Source: CAZYZQ01 sp964652075 (GTDB lineage Bacteria; Bacillota; Clostridia; Oscillospirales; Oscillospiraceae). From it: a stretch of DNA of 5,133 bases. The notes under the pieces were generated by a model. That model was not told the DNA's origin. It was given only the letters and a program-made list of their open reading frames with translations, and did not search any database. The stretch covers positions 1 through 5,133 of the forward strand of contig CAZYZQ010000126.1 of assembly GCA_964652075.1 (NCBI GenBank), in the 5' to 3' direction. Shown here piece after piece: positions 1 to 5,086 of this stretch; position 1 is the first letter of the stretch; each line of letters opens with the position of its first letter. Both the position numbers and the translations under genes were made by a program.

Positions 1-151
1 TTCCTATGTCTTCATGCCCTATACGCTTGCAAAGGACACCCGCACGGGCTTTGAAAACAACAATATCAACGCGGTGATGGACGGCGACCTCGACGGCTTT
101 ATCAACGCCTATCTCAACTGCATGGCCACAGGCAACTGGGTCGAAAAATAA
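1..151 (+). CDS. C-terminal end of an unrecognised protein (5' end outside window)
   Basis: The open frame enters from the left edge (first complete codon at position 2) and runs for 49 codons to a TAA at 149-151. The visible residues begin SYVFMPYTLAKDTRTG and end GNWVEK. The middle is rich in Asn and Asp (FENNNINAVMDGDLDG), followed by a helix-like stretch (FINAYLNCMATG). Codon choice, with C or G favoured at third positions, matches the downstream genes, so this looks like real coding sequence. I do not recognise the family from this tail and propose no function. The DGDLDG stretch superficially resembles a calcium-binding loop, but nothing else supports that. No clear hairpin terminator follows. 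The next gene has its own promoter starting 22 bases after the stop, so the two are probably not strictly cotranscribed. Confidence 0.6.
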   Translation, partial: SYVFMPYTLAKDTRTGFENNNINAVMDGDLDGFINAYLNCMATGNWVEK

Positions 152-173
152 TCGCAAAATGCAAAAATAAGGC

Positions 174-202
174 TTGCTTTTCGGTTTGTACCATGGTATA
201 AT
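174..202 (+). promoter_or_regulatory. Sigma-A type promoter for secG with extended -10
   Basis: A perfect TATAAT lies at 197-202, preceded by TG at 194-195, giving the extended -10 form TGGTATAAT. A weak -35 (TTGCTT, 3 of 6 matches) lies at 174-179 with a 17-base spacer. An extended -10 commonly compensates for a poor -35. Transcription would start near 209, leaving an untranslated leader of about 90 bases before secG. Confidence 0.7.
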
Positions 203-272
203 TTCATCTGCTATTGGAAAATGATGCCCTTCCGGGCTGTATCTCGGCTTTCCGTGCGCCGCAAGAACGGTT

Positions 273-293
273 CCCGCACACGCGGGCAGGAGG
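273..293 (+). promoter_or_regulatory. secG leader hairpin next to the Shine-Dalgarno
   Basis: CCCGC (273-277) and GCGGG (282-286) form a perfect 5-bp GC stem around the loop ACAC. One base separates the stem from the Shine-Dalgarno AGGAGG (288-293), which sits 6 bases before the secG ATG at 300. The stem does not cover the Shine-Dalgarno. It could affect ribosome access or simply protect the 5' region. A second small stem, GCCC/GGGC with loop TTCC, lies upstream at 226-237. Any regulatory role is inference. Confidence 0.4.
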
Positions 294-299
294 ATTATT

Positions 300-527
300 A
301 TGGTTATCGCTGCATCTATCATTCAGGTTCTGACCGCGCTGTTTCTGATCGTGGTCGTTCTGTTCCAGTCCGGTAAGAGTGCCGGCCTGTCCGGCGCCAT
401 CGGCGGCGTTGCCGACAGCTTTATGTCCAAGAACAAGGCGCACTCCTTTGACGCCAAGCTCGCCAAGGCCACCAAGTGGGTCGCGGCTGTGTTCATGGTT
501 CTGACCTTTGTGATTAACCTGCTGTAA
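300..527 (+). CDS. secG: Preprotein translocase subunit SecG
   Basis: This 75-residue protein is the small auxiliary subunit of the SecYEG channel, which assists SecA-driven export across the cytoplasmic membrane. Two hydrophobic helices are visible, at about residues 3-22 and 57-74. The conserved cytoplasmic loop between them contains QSGKSAGLSGAIGG at residues 23-36, the hallmark of the family, followed by the usual S-F-x-x-K segment and the A-K-A-T-K-W entry to helix 2. Length and topology fit Gram-positive SecG. The ATG at 300 has a perfect AGGAGG 6 bases upstream. The gene ends in tandem TAA stops (525-530) and has its own promoter at 174-202. In many Firmicutes secG is followed by rnr and smpB (RNase R, tmRNA-binding protein). 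Here it faces spoIID instead, so it appears to be a single-gene unit. Confidence 0.95.
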   Translation: MVIAASIIQVLTALFLIVVVLFQSGKSAGLSGAIGGVADSFMSKNKAHSFDAKLAKATKWVAAVFMVLTFVINLL

Positions 528-540
528 TAAAAAAGCTTTC

Positions 541-573
541 AGCCCGTCTGCAAATGCAGGCGGGTTGATTTTT
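541..573. terminator. Shared terminator between convergent secG and spoIID
   Basis: The arms 541-551 and 556-566 form an 11-bp stem (G:U wobbles at 542/565 and 547/560) around the loop AAAT. On the forward strand a T-run (569-573) follows, making a good intrinsic terminator for secG 13 bases after its stop. On the reverse strand the stem is followed by GAAAGC and then six T residues (complement of 529-534), so it can also end spoIID, whose stop codon at 572-574 lies beside the stem. The forward direction is the stronger call. Confidence 0.85.
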
Positions 574-1582
574 ATTGCTGTGTGAGCGTCGTACCCGGGT
601 AGTAATGTGACAGGATCTCTGCAAACCCGCTGCCTCCCTGCGCCATGGCCTGCGCGCCGTACTGGCTCATACCCACGCGGTGCCCGTACCCGCAGGTCTG
701 GAAGGTCACAAGCCCGTCCGACCAGGTTACGGTAAACATTGTGGAATTCAGCCCGAACAGGCTGCGCAGGCGCGTGCCGGAAAAGCGCACGCCGCCAAGC
801 AGGATGGTATCCACGCCGCCGCCCTCTGTGTAGCTTGTCTCGCCGATCCACTCCTCCGGGGCGCCTGAAAAATCCGCCAGATTGTTCTCCCGCCGCAGCG
901 TCTCACAGAAGGCCTGCTCGGATACGACAGTCTGGCCCGTGTAGCGCGGCGCGTTCTCCTCGCCCGGGCTTTCCACACTCTGCAAATACGGCACATCCAT
1001 CCCCCAGACGGCCTGCGCGCACTCCGTGCGTCCGCCGGAACAGGAAAAATAGGTCGCTTCGATCAGCTCCCCGTCATAGCAGAGCACCAGCCCGTCCGTC
1101 TCGGAAACGGCGGTATGTACCTTTTCCAGATAGGCCTGCGCATCAGTTCCCCACGCGGCAGCCTCGACCGCCGGGTCCGTCCACGCCTGACAGCATGCTG
1201 GATCGGTACAGACTGCGCCCTCCGGATGCTTGCCGGTCTGCTTCAGCGCAAAAGTTCGCGCGACGACGGCCTGCGCCTTCAGCGCCTCCTCATCGAACAG
1301 GGCCGGCATCTCCGCACAGACGACACCCTCCAGATAGTCCCCCAGGGCCATCTGCGCGGTCTGTGTCCCGTCCTGCACCAGCACCGCCGTCTGCGCATCA
1401 AAGGAGGCCGTGGAATTGATCGGCGTCCAGAGAACCGCCTGCTCCTCCGCTTTTTCCATGTCGCCGGCAGCGGGCGGCTCAGCTTCCTGCGGCACCGCCT
1501 GCTCCGCCGCAAATCCGTTCAGACAGCCGCACAGCAGCAGCATTGCGCCCGCCGCCGCGCTTCCAAGCAGCAGTTTTTTCAT
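572..1582 (-). CDS. spoIID: Stage II sporulation protein D (peptidoglycan lytic transglycosylase)
   Basis: This 336-residue protein belongs to the SpoIID/LytB family. In sporulating Firmicutes SpoIID cleaves glycan strands, working with SpoIIP and SpoIIM during septal thinning and engulfment of the forespore. Residues 1-20 are a short basic start plus hydrophobic segment ending LLLCGC. This resembles a lipobox, but Cys18 at the -2 position is atypical, so it may instead be a membrane anchor or signal peptide. A Glu/Ala/Pro-rich linker follows (about 24-50). The domain shows YLEGVVCAEMP with the likely catalytic Glu91, then KAQAVVARTFAL, YFSCSGGRTECAQAVWG (178-194), and the C-terminal GYGHRVGMSQYGAQAMA (298-314) and HYYPGT. 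His119, Cys125 and Cys131 match the H-x5-C-x5-C zinc-site spacing that I recall from the Clostridioides difficile enzyme. I chose the ATG at 1582: AGAGG (1592-1596) precedes it by 9 bases and the hydrophobic leader starts directly. An in-frame TTG at 1618 would add 12 charged residues and lacks support. Neighbours are convergent secG and divergent citrate synthase. Confidence 0.92.
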   Translation of the reverse strand: MKKLLLGSAAAGAMLLLCGCLNGFAAEQAVPQEAEPPAAGDMEKAEEQAVLWTPINSTASFDAQTAVLVQDGTQTAQMALGDYLEGVVCAEMPALFDEEALKAQAVVARTFALKQTGKHPEGAVCTDPACCQAWTDPAVEAAAWGTDAQAYLEKVHTAVSETDGLVLCYDGELIEATYFSCSGGRTECAQAVWGMDVPYLQSVESPGEENAPRYTGQTVVSEQAFCETLRRENNLADFSGAPEEWIGETSYTEGGGVDTILLGGVRFSGTRLRSLFGLNSTMFTVTWSDGLVTFQTCGYGHRVGMSQYGAQAMAQGGSGFAEILSHYYPGTTLTQQ

Positions 1583-1595
1583 GTCACGTTTCCTC

Positions 1596-1621
1596 TTTTG
1601 CAAGTTATTTTTTTGCAAGTT
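1596..1621 (-). repeat. Direct repeat in the spoIID leader
   Basis: Two identical 11-base copies, TTTTGCAAGTT on the forward strand, lie at 1596-1606 and 1611-1621, a 15-base period. They sit just upstream of the spoIID Shine-Dalgarno (1592-1596), with which the first copy shares a base. The second copy contains the in-frame TTG that would extend the reading frame. This could be a local duplication or a paired protein-binding site. The sequence alone does not decide. Confidence 0.5.
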
Positions 1622-1701
1622 TCAATTCGCATTTTTCATTCTGTGGTATCTCCCATACAGAACTTCACGAAAATCTCCCGATTATCCTCTGATTTTTGTC
1701 C

Positions 1702-1730
1702 ATTATCTCATCTTGACCTTTCTTTTTGAA
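1702..1730 (-). promoter_or_regulatory. Candidate sigma-A-like promoter towards spoIID
   Basis: Read on the reverse strand, TTCAAA (complement of 1725-1730, 4 of 6 matches to TTGACA) is followed by 17 bases and GATAAT (complement of 1702-1707, 5 of 6 matches). TG one base before the -10 gives an extended form. It would leave a leader of about 110 bases before the spoIID ATG. In Bacillus subtilis spoIID is transcribed by the mother-cell sigma-E, and I find no convincing sigma-E site here, so this element could be vegetative, secondary or fortuitous. Confidence 0.4.
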
Positions 1731-1741
1731 TCTGCTATGAT
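1713..1741 (+). promoter_or_regulatory. Sigma-A promoter for citrate synthase
   Basis: TTGACC (1713-1718, 5 of 6) and TATGAT (1736-1741, 5 of 6) are separated by an optimal 17 bases. TG at 1733-1734 adds an extended -10. Transcription would begin near 1748, about 35 bases before the ATG at 1784, with the strong Shine-Dalgarno AGGGAGG (1769-1775) between. It overlaps the reverse-strand candidate at 1702-1730. Confidence 0.8.
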
Positions 1742-1783
1742 AGAGAAGCTATCGTCACGTTATGCAACAGGGAGGTTGTTCTT

Positions 1784-3154
1784 ATGCAAGATTATGCACC
1801 GCACTCATCTGCATCTCTTGATTTTATTCGGGAACAGTGCGCCGATTATGAGGCGCACGTCGCCCTTGGAAAAGATCCCCGTGTCAACCCGAATGTCAAA
1901 CGCGGCCTGCGCAACGCAGACGGCACCGGCGTCATTGCGGGCTACACGCAGGTCGGCAGCGTTTTAGGCTATCATATTATTGACGATGAAAAATGCCCCA
2001 TGGAGGGCCTTTTGACCTATCGTGGCTACAATCTGGAAAATCTGGTGCGCGGCTTTGCCGAGGATCACCGGTTCGGCTACGAGGAGATTGCCTATCTGCT
2101 GCTCTTCGGTGAACTGCCGACGGCAGAGGAATACGCCACCTTCCGCACCGTGCTCGGCGAGTCCATGACGCTTCCGGCAAACTTTACAGAGGACATGATT
2201 CTCAAGCATCCGAGCCGCGACGTCATGAACAAGCTCGCGCGTTCTGTGCTCTCCCTCTACTCCTCCGATCCCGATCCTGACAGCCTGCGCACGGAAAACA
2301 TCATGCGCCAGAGCATTGAGCTGATCGCGCAGTTCCCGACCATCATCGCGCACGCCTATTGCGTCAAGCGGCACTACTTTGACAACGACAGCCTCTATCT
2401 GCACCGTCCGCTGCCGGAGCTGTCGCTTGCCGAGAACTTTCTGCGGATGATCCGCCCCGACACCCACTATACGCCGCTCGAGGCCAGAGTGCTCGACACC
2501 TGCATGGCCGTCCACGCCGAGCACGGCGGCGGCAACAACTCGACCTTCTCCTGCCGCGTACTCTCCTCCTCCGGAACGGACACCTACTCCGCCATCGCTG
2601 CCGCAATTGGTTCTCTGAAGGGGCCAAAGCACGGCGGCGCGAACCGCGCGGTGATGGCACAGTTTCAGGATATCAGCGCCAATGTCAGCGACTGGTACGA
2701 CGACGAGGAGGTCGCCGCCTATCTCACCCGGATCCTGCGCCGCGACGCGGGCGACCACTCCGGCCTGGTCTACGGCGTCGGGCACGCGGTCTACACGCTC
2801 TCCGACCCACGTGTGAAAATTCTCAAGCACTATGCGCAGGAGCTGGCAATTCAGTCCGGCCACGCCGACGAAATGCACCTGATGGAGGCAATCGAGCGCC
2901 TGACGCCGGATCTGTTCGCGCAGGTCACAGGCAACCACAAGGCCATGTGCGCCAACGTCGACCTCTATTCCGGGCTTGTCTATCGGATGCTGGGCATTCC
3001 GGAGGATCTGTACACCGCCCTTTTTGCCATGGCCCGTATCTCCGGCTGGTGCGCACACCGCATTGAAGAGATCCTGACTGGCGGGCGGATTATCCGTCCG
3101 GCCTACAAGGCGATCTTCCCGCAGCGTCCCTATCTCTCTATGGCAGAACGGTAA
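1784..3154 (+). CDS. gltA: Citrate synthase (citrate/2-methylcitrate synthase family)
   Basis: This 456-residue enzyme should condense acetyl-CoA with oxaloacetate to give citrate in the cytoplasm, the entry step to the (often partial) TCA route towards 2-oxoglutarate and glutamate. Family landmarks appear in order: GLLTYRGYNLENL (75-87), the His-containing HAEHGGGNNSTFSCRV (244-259), GSLKGPKHGGANRAV (276-290), VYGVGHAVYTLSDPRVK (329-345) and FAMARISGWCAHRIEE (414-429). By homology the catalytic triad is His247, His283 and Asp341. The HAEHGGG form differs from the classical HADHE/HSDHEGG forms and, as I recall, is typical of a clade common in anaerobic Firmicutes. The protein is full length, with an extra N-terminal segment of about 50 residues before the core. 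The ATG at 1784 follows AGGGAGG by 8 bases. No aconitase or isocitrate dehydrogenase gene adjoins it here, and it appears monocistronic between its promoter (1713-1741) and terminator (3169-3209). Methylcitrate synthase activity cannot be excluded from sequence alone. Confidence 0.93.
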   Translation: MQDYAPHSSASLDFIREQCADYEAHVALGKDPRVNPNVKRGLRNADGTGVIAGYTQVGSVLGYHIIDDEKCPMEGLLTYRGYNLENLVRGFAEDHRFGYEEIAYLLLFGELPTAEEYATFRTVLGESMTLPANFTEDMILKHPSRDVMNKLARSVLSLYSSDPDPDSLRTENIMRQSIELIAQFPTIIAHAYCVKRHYFDNDSLYLHRPLPELSLAENFLRMIRPDTHYTPLEARVLDTCMAVHAEHGGGNNSTFSCRVLSSSGTDTYSAIAAAIGSLKGPKHGGANRAVMAQFQDISANVSDWYDDEEVAAYLTRILRRDAGDHSGLVYGVGHAVYTLSDPRVKILKHYAQELAIQSGHADEMHLMEAIERLTPDLFAQVTGNHKAMCANVDLYSGLVYRMLGIPEDLYTALFAMARISGWCAHRIEEILTGGRIIRPAYKAIFPQRPYLSMAER

Positions 3155-3168
3155 TGGTTCGTTTTTTT

Positions 3169-3209
3169 CCGCCGCAGCACGCCGGTGCCGCGGCGGATTT
3201 CCTCTTTTT
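3169..3209 (+). terminator. Intrinsic terminator of citrate synthase
   Basis: CCGCCGC (3169-3175) pairs with GCGGCGG (3190-3196). After one A/C mismatch, GCAC (3177-3180) pairs with GTGC (3185-3188) around the loop GCCG. This 11-bp GC-rich stem is followed by ATTTCCTCTTTTT (3197-3209). It starts 15 bases after the citrate synthase stop and should isolate that gene from the LRR gene. Confidence 0.85.
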
Positions 3210-3214
3210 CCGCA

Positions 3215-3227
3215 ACCGGAACCCGGT
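3215..3227. repeat. Short inverted repeat abutting the -35 of the LRR gene promoter
   Basis: ACCGG (3215-3219) and CCGGT (3223-3227) form a perfect inverted repeat around AAC, ending 3 bases before the -35 at 3231. Its position suits an upstream regulator site, but 13-base palindromes are not rare in GC-rich DNA. It lies outside the predicted transcript, so it would act as DNA. Confidence 0.3.
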
Positions 3228-3230
3228 CAC

Positions 3231-3259
3231 TTGACATGCCCATTTTTTCGTTTTATAAT
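3231..3259 (+). promoter_or_regulatory. Perfect-consensus sigma-A promoter for the LRR protein gene
   Basis: TTGACA (3231-3236) and TATAAT (3254-3259) both match the sigma-A consensus exactly and are separated by the optimal 17 bases. The spacer is T-rich (TTTTTTCGTTT). Transcription would start near 3266, giving a leader of about 25 bases with GGAG at 3281-3284 and the ATG at 3291. The -35 lies inside the longest possible reading frame of the gene, so upstream start codons at 3231 (TTG) and 3258 (ATG) cannot be used from this promoter. Confidence 0.9.
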
Positions 3260-3290
3260 GCGACTAGAATCCGTTATGTTGGAGTTTGCC

Positions 3291-5054
3291 ATGAAAAAAT
3301 TCTTTCAGATCTTTCTTCCCATTCTTCTTGTTCTTGCTCTGCTGGTTGGGGCCGGATGGTTTTTCCTGTCCTATCGCGCCGACCTGACCGCGTCCTTCCT
3401 CTCTGCCCGCGCGGAACGGGCGGCGCGCCGCGGCGCTTATACCACCGCGTCCCGCCTGTCGGACTGGGCGCAGGCGCTGGACGGAGACAACGCCGAGGCG
3501 ATTATCTCCCTTTCACAAGCCTATGCGGAGTCCGGGAACTACACAAAAGCGGAGTACACGCTGGTGCGTGCAATCGCCGCAACGCCAGACCGTACCGAGC
3601 TTTACGTCGCCCTTTCCGCGACCTACGTTGCGCAGGACAAGCTGCTCGACGCACAGGAGATGCTCGACCGGATTTCCAACGAATCCGTCCGCGCGGCGCT
3701 GGATGCCCGGCGGCCCGCGGCGCCCGTCATCTCGCCGGAAAGTGGCTCCTATCATGATTATATGTCCGTCTCGCTGGAATATGACGGCGGCGACGCCTAT
3801 CTCAGTCTCACCGGCTACCCCTCTTCCCGCACGGACGCCTATGAGACGCCGCTTGACCTGCCGGAGGGGGAAACGACGGCCCGCGCTGTTGTTGTCTCTG
3901 CGGACGGCCTTGTCAGCCCGCTGGCTGTTTCCGGCTACTCCATCGGCAACATTGTTTCGCTCGTGACGCTCTACGACCCAACCATTGATTCGCTGGTCCG
4001 CGAGCAGCTCGGCAAAGCGCCCGCCGACCCGCTTTACAACGCAGACCTGTGGACAATCACAGAGCTGACTGTTCCGGCGGAAACCGCTTCCCTACAGGAT
4101 CTTTCCCTGTTCACAGGGCTCCAGTCGCTGACGATCCATGACTTCCCCACATTCGACGGGGCGTTTCTGGTGGATTTGACCGCGCTGGAACGGCTCGATC
4201 TGTCCGGCTGCGGCCTTTCCTCGGCCGATCTGACCTGCATTGCATCCCTTCCGATGCTGCGGGAGCTGTATCTTGACGGCTGCTTCCTGTCCAACATCTC
4301 CGTGCTCTCCTCCCTGACAGGGCTCGAGGTGATCGACCTGTCCAACAACAGCATCTCCGATCTTTCGGCGCTGTCCGGCATGACCAATCTGATCCAGATC
4401 TCTGCTGCGGCGAACGATATCTCCGATCTTGGCGCGCTGCAATCACTGGAGCTGCTGGAGAGCCTGAATCTCAGCCAGAATCCGATCATAACGCTCGACG
4501 CGCTGACGGGCTTCCCCTATCTCTGGACGCTGAACATCACCGGCTGCGCCGTCTCTGATCTGTCCCCGCTGCGCTGGATGCCTGCGCTGGAGGAGCTGTT
4601 TGCCTCAGACAACCGCATTGTCGATCTCTCTCCTCTCTCCGCCTGCACGCTGCTGCGAACATTGGAACTGCACGACAATGCAATTACAGACTGCTCCGTG
4701 CTCACGGATCTGGCGCGGCTGGAGTCGGTGACGCTCGACCACAACCAGATCACGAGCGTGCCGGAACTGCCGGACGACTACCGGCTGCACAACTTCTCCG
4801 CGTCCTACAACGCGATTACGGACATCAGCGGGCTGGCGGGGATGGAGACGCTCAATAACGTCAACATTGAGTACAACGAAGTCTCCGATATTCTCTGCCT
4901 GCTGCCGTGCTATAATCTGGTGCGGGTCGACGCGTTCGGCAATCCGATTTCCGATGTGCAGGCGCTTGTAGACGCCGGCGTCATTGTCGACTACGATCCC
5001 ACCTACGTCCCGCCGGAGCCGGACGAGGACAGCGACGGGGACGACGGCGAATAA
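3291..5054 (+). CDS. Membrane-anchored TPR / chitobiase-C-like / internalin-type leucine-rich repeat protein
   Basis: This 587-residue protein has a basic start (MKK) and a hydrophobic segment at about 4-27, an uncleaved anchor or signal peptide placing the rest outside the membrane. Residues 34-135 look like about three TPR-type helical pairs (for example AEAIISLSQAYAESGNYTKA, 68-87). Residues 142-218 resemble the beta-sandwich at the C terminus of chitobiase/hexosaminidase (P-x-x-P-E-S-G-x-Y start, Y-E-T-P-L-D-L-P-E-G-E-T-T core, ending GYSIGN). Residues 221-260 resemble the cap preceding bacterial LRRs (DPTIDSLVREQLGK). LRRs fill 277-563, including ten consecutive units of exactly 22 residues, with leading Leu at 323, 345 and so on to 521, of pattern LxxLxLxxNxIxDLSxL as in internalins. 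A final acidic tail (PPEPDEDSDGDDGE) has no LPxTG motif. I chose the ATG at 3291 because GGAG lies 6 bases upstream. The in-frame ATG at 3276 has no ribosome site. The role is unknown; surface protein or glycan binding is inferred. It is monocistronic. Confidence 0.85.
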   Translation: MKKFFQIFLPILLVLALLVGAGWFFLSYRADLTASFLSARAERAARRGAYTTASRLSDWAQALDGDNAEAIISLSQAYAESGNYTKAEYTLVRAIAATPDRTELYVALSATYVAQDKLLDAQEMLDRISNESVRAALDARRPAAPVISPESGSYHDYMSVSLEYDGGDAYLSLTGYPSSRTDAYETPLDLPEGETTARAVVVSADGLVSPLAVSGYSIGNIVSLVTLYDPTIDSLVREQLGKAPADPLYNADLWTITELTVPAETASLQDLSLFTGLQSLTIHDFPTFDGAFLVDLTALERLDLSGCGLSSADLTCIASLPMLRELYLDGCFLSNISVLSSLTGLEVIDLSNNSISDLSALSGMTNLIQISAAANDISDLGALQSLELLESLNLSQNPIITLDALTGFPYLWTLNITGCAVSDLSPLRWMPALEELFASDNRIVDLSPLSACTLLRTLELHDNAITDCSVLTDLARLESVTLDHNQITSVPELPDDYRLHNFSASYNAITDISGLAGMETLNNVNIEYNEVSDILCLLPCYNLVRVDAFGNPISDVQALVDAGVIVDYDPTYVPPEPDEDSDGDDGE

Positions 5055-5086
5055 ACCGCAAAAAGCAGCCCGATGGAGTGATATGC

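Noticed and set aside
31..110. EF-hand or dockerin-like calcium loop in the upstream partial protein (DGDLDG)
   Set aside because: Only one Asp-rich stretch is present, without the full 12-residue loop pattern or a second copy, and the rest of the protein is missing.
204..851. 215-codon reverse open frame across secG and the end of spoIID
   Set aside because: It overlaps secG antisense, crosses the shared terminator, and has no domain or convincing ribosome site.
739..1419. 226-codon forward open frame inside spoIID
   Set aside because: The product is dominated by Arg, Pro, Ser and Ala, typical of the wrong strand of a GC-rich gene, and spoIID on the other strand has clear family motifs.
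1638..1645. Possible sigma-E -10 (CACAGAAT on the reverse strand) for spoIID
   Set aside because: It matches the CATACAAT-type consensus at 6 of 8 positions, but no acceptable -35 lies at the right distance (about 1660-1666 reads GAAGTTC).
1654..1661. Forward-strand CATACAGA resembling a sigma-E -10 ahead of citrate synthase
   Set aside because: The only -35-like sequence upstream (around 1636-1642) is too close, about 11 bases, and a strong sigma-A promoter lies nearer the gene.
1115..1967. Forward open frames running through the spoIID/citrate synthase intergenic region (1115-1729 and 1410-1967)
   Set aside because: They overlap spoIID, the promoter region and the citrate synthase start, have low-complexity Arg/Ser-rich translations and lack supported starts.
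1964..3058. 364-codon open frame on the reverse strand inside citrate synthase
   Set aside because: It lies wholly antisense to a gene with intact catalytic motifs. Long antisense frames are expected opposite GC-rich codons with biased third positions. The translation has no recognisable domain.
3231..3290. N-terminal extension of the LRR protein by 20 codons from a TTG at 3231
   Set aside because: That TTG is part of the -35 hexamer TTGACA, so the codons would lie upstream of or within the promoter. The ATG at 3291 has a ribosome site and starts directly with the hydrophobic anchor.
4034..4753. Several reverse open frames inside the LRR gene
   Set aside because: The repetitive LRR codons generate repetitive antisense frames. 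None has a plausible product.
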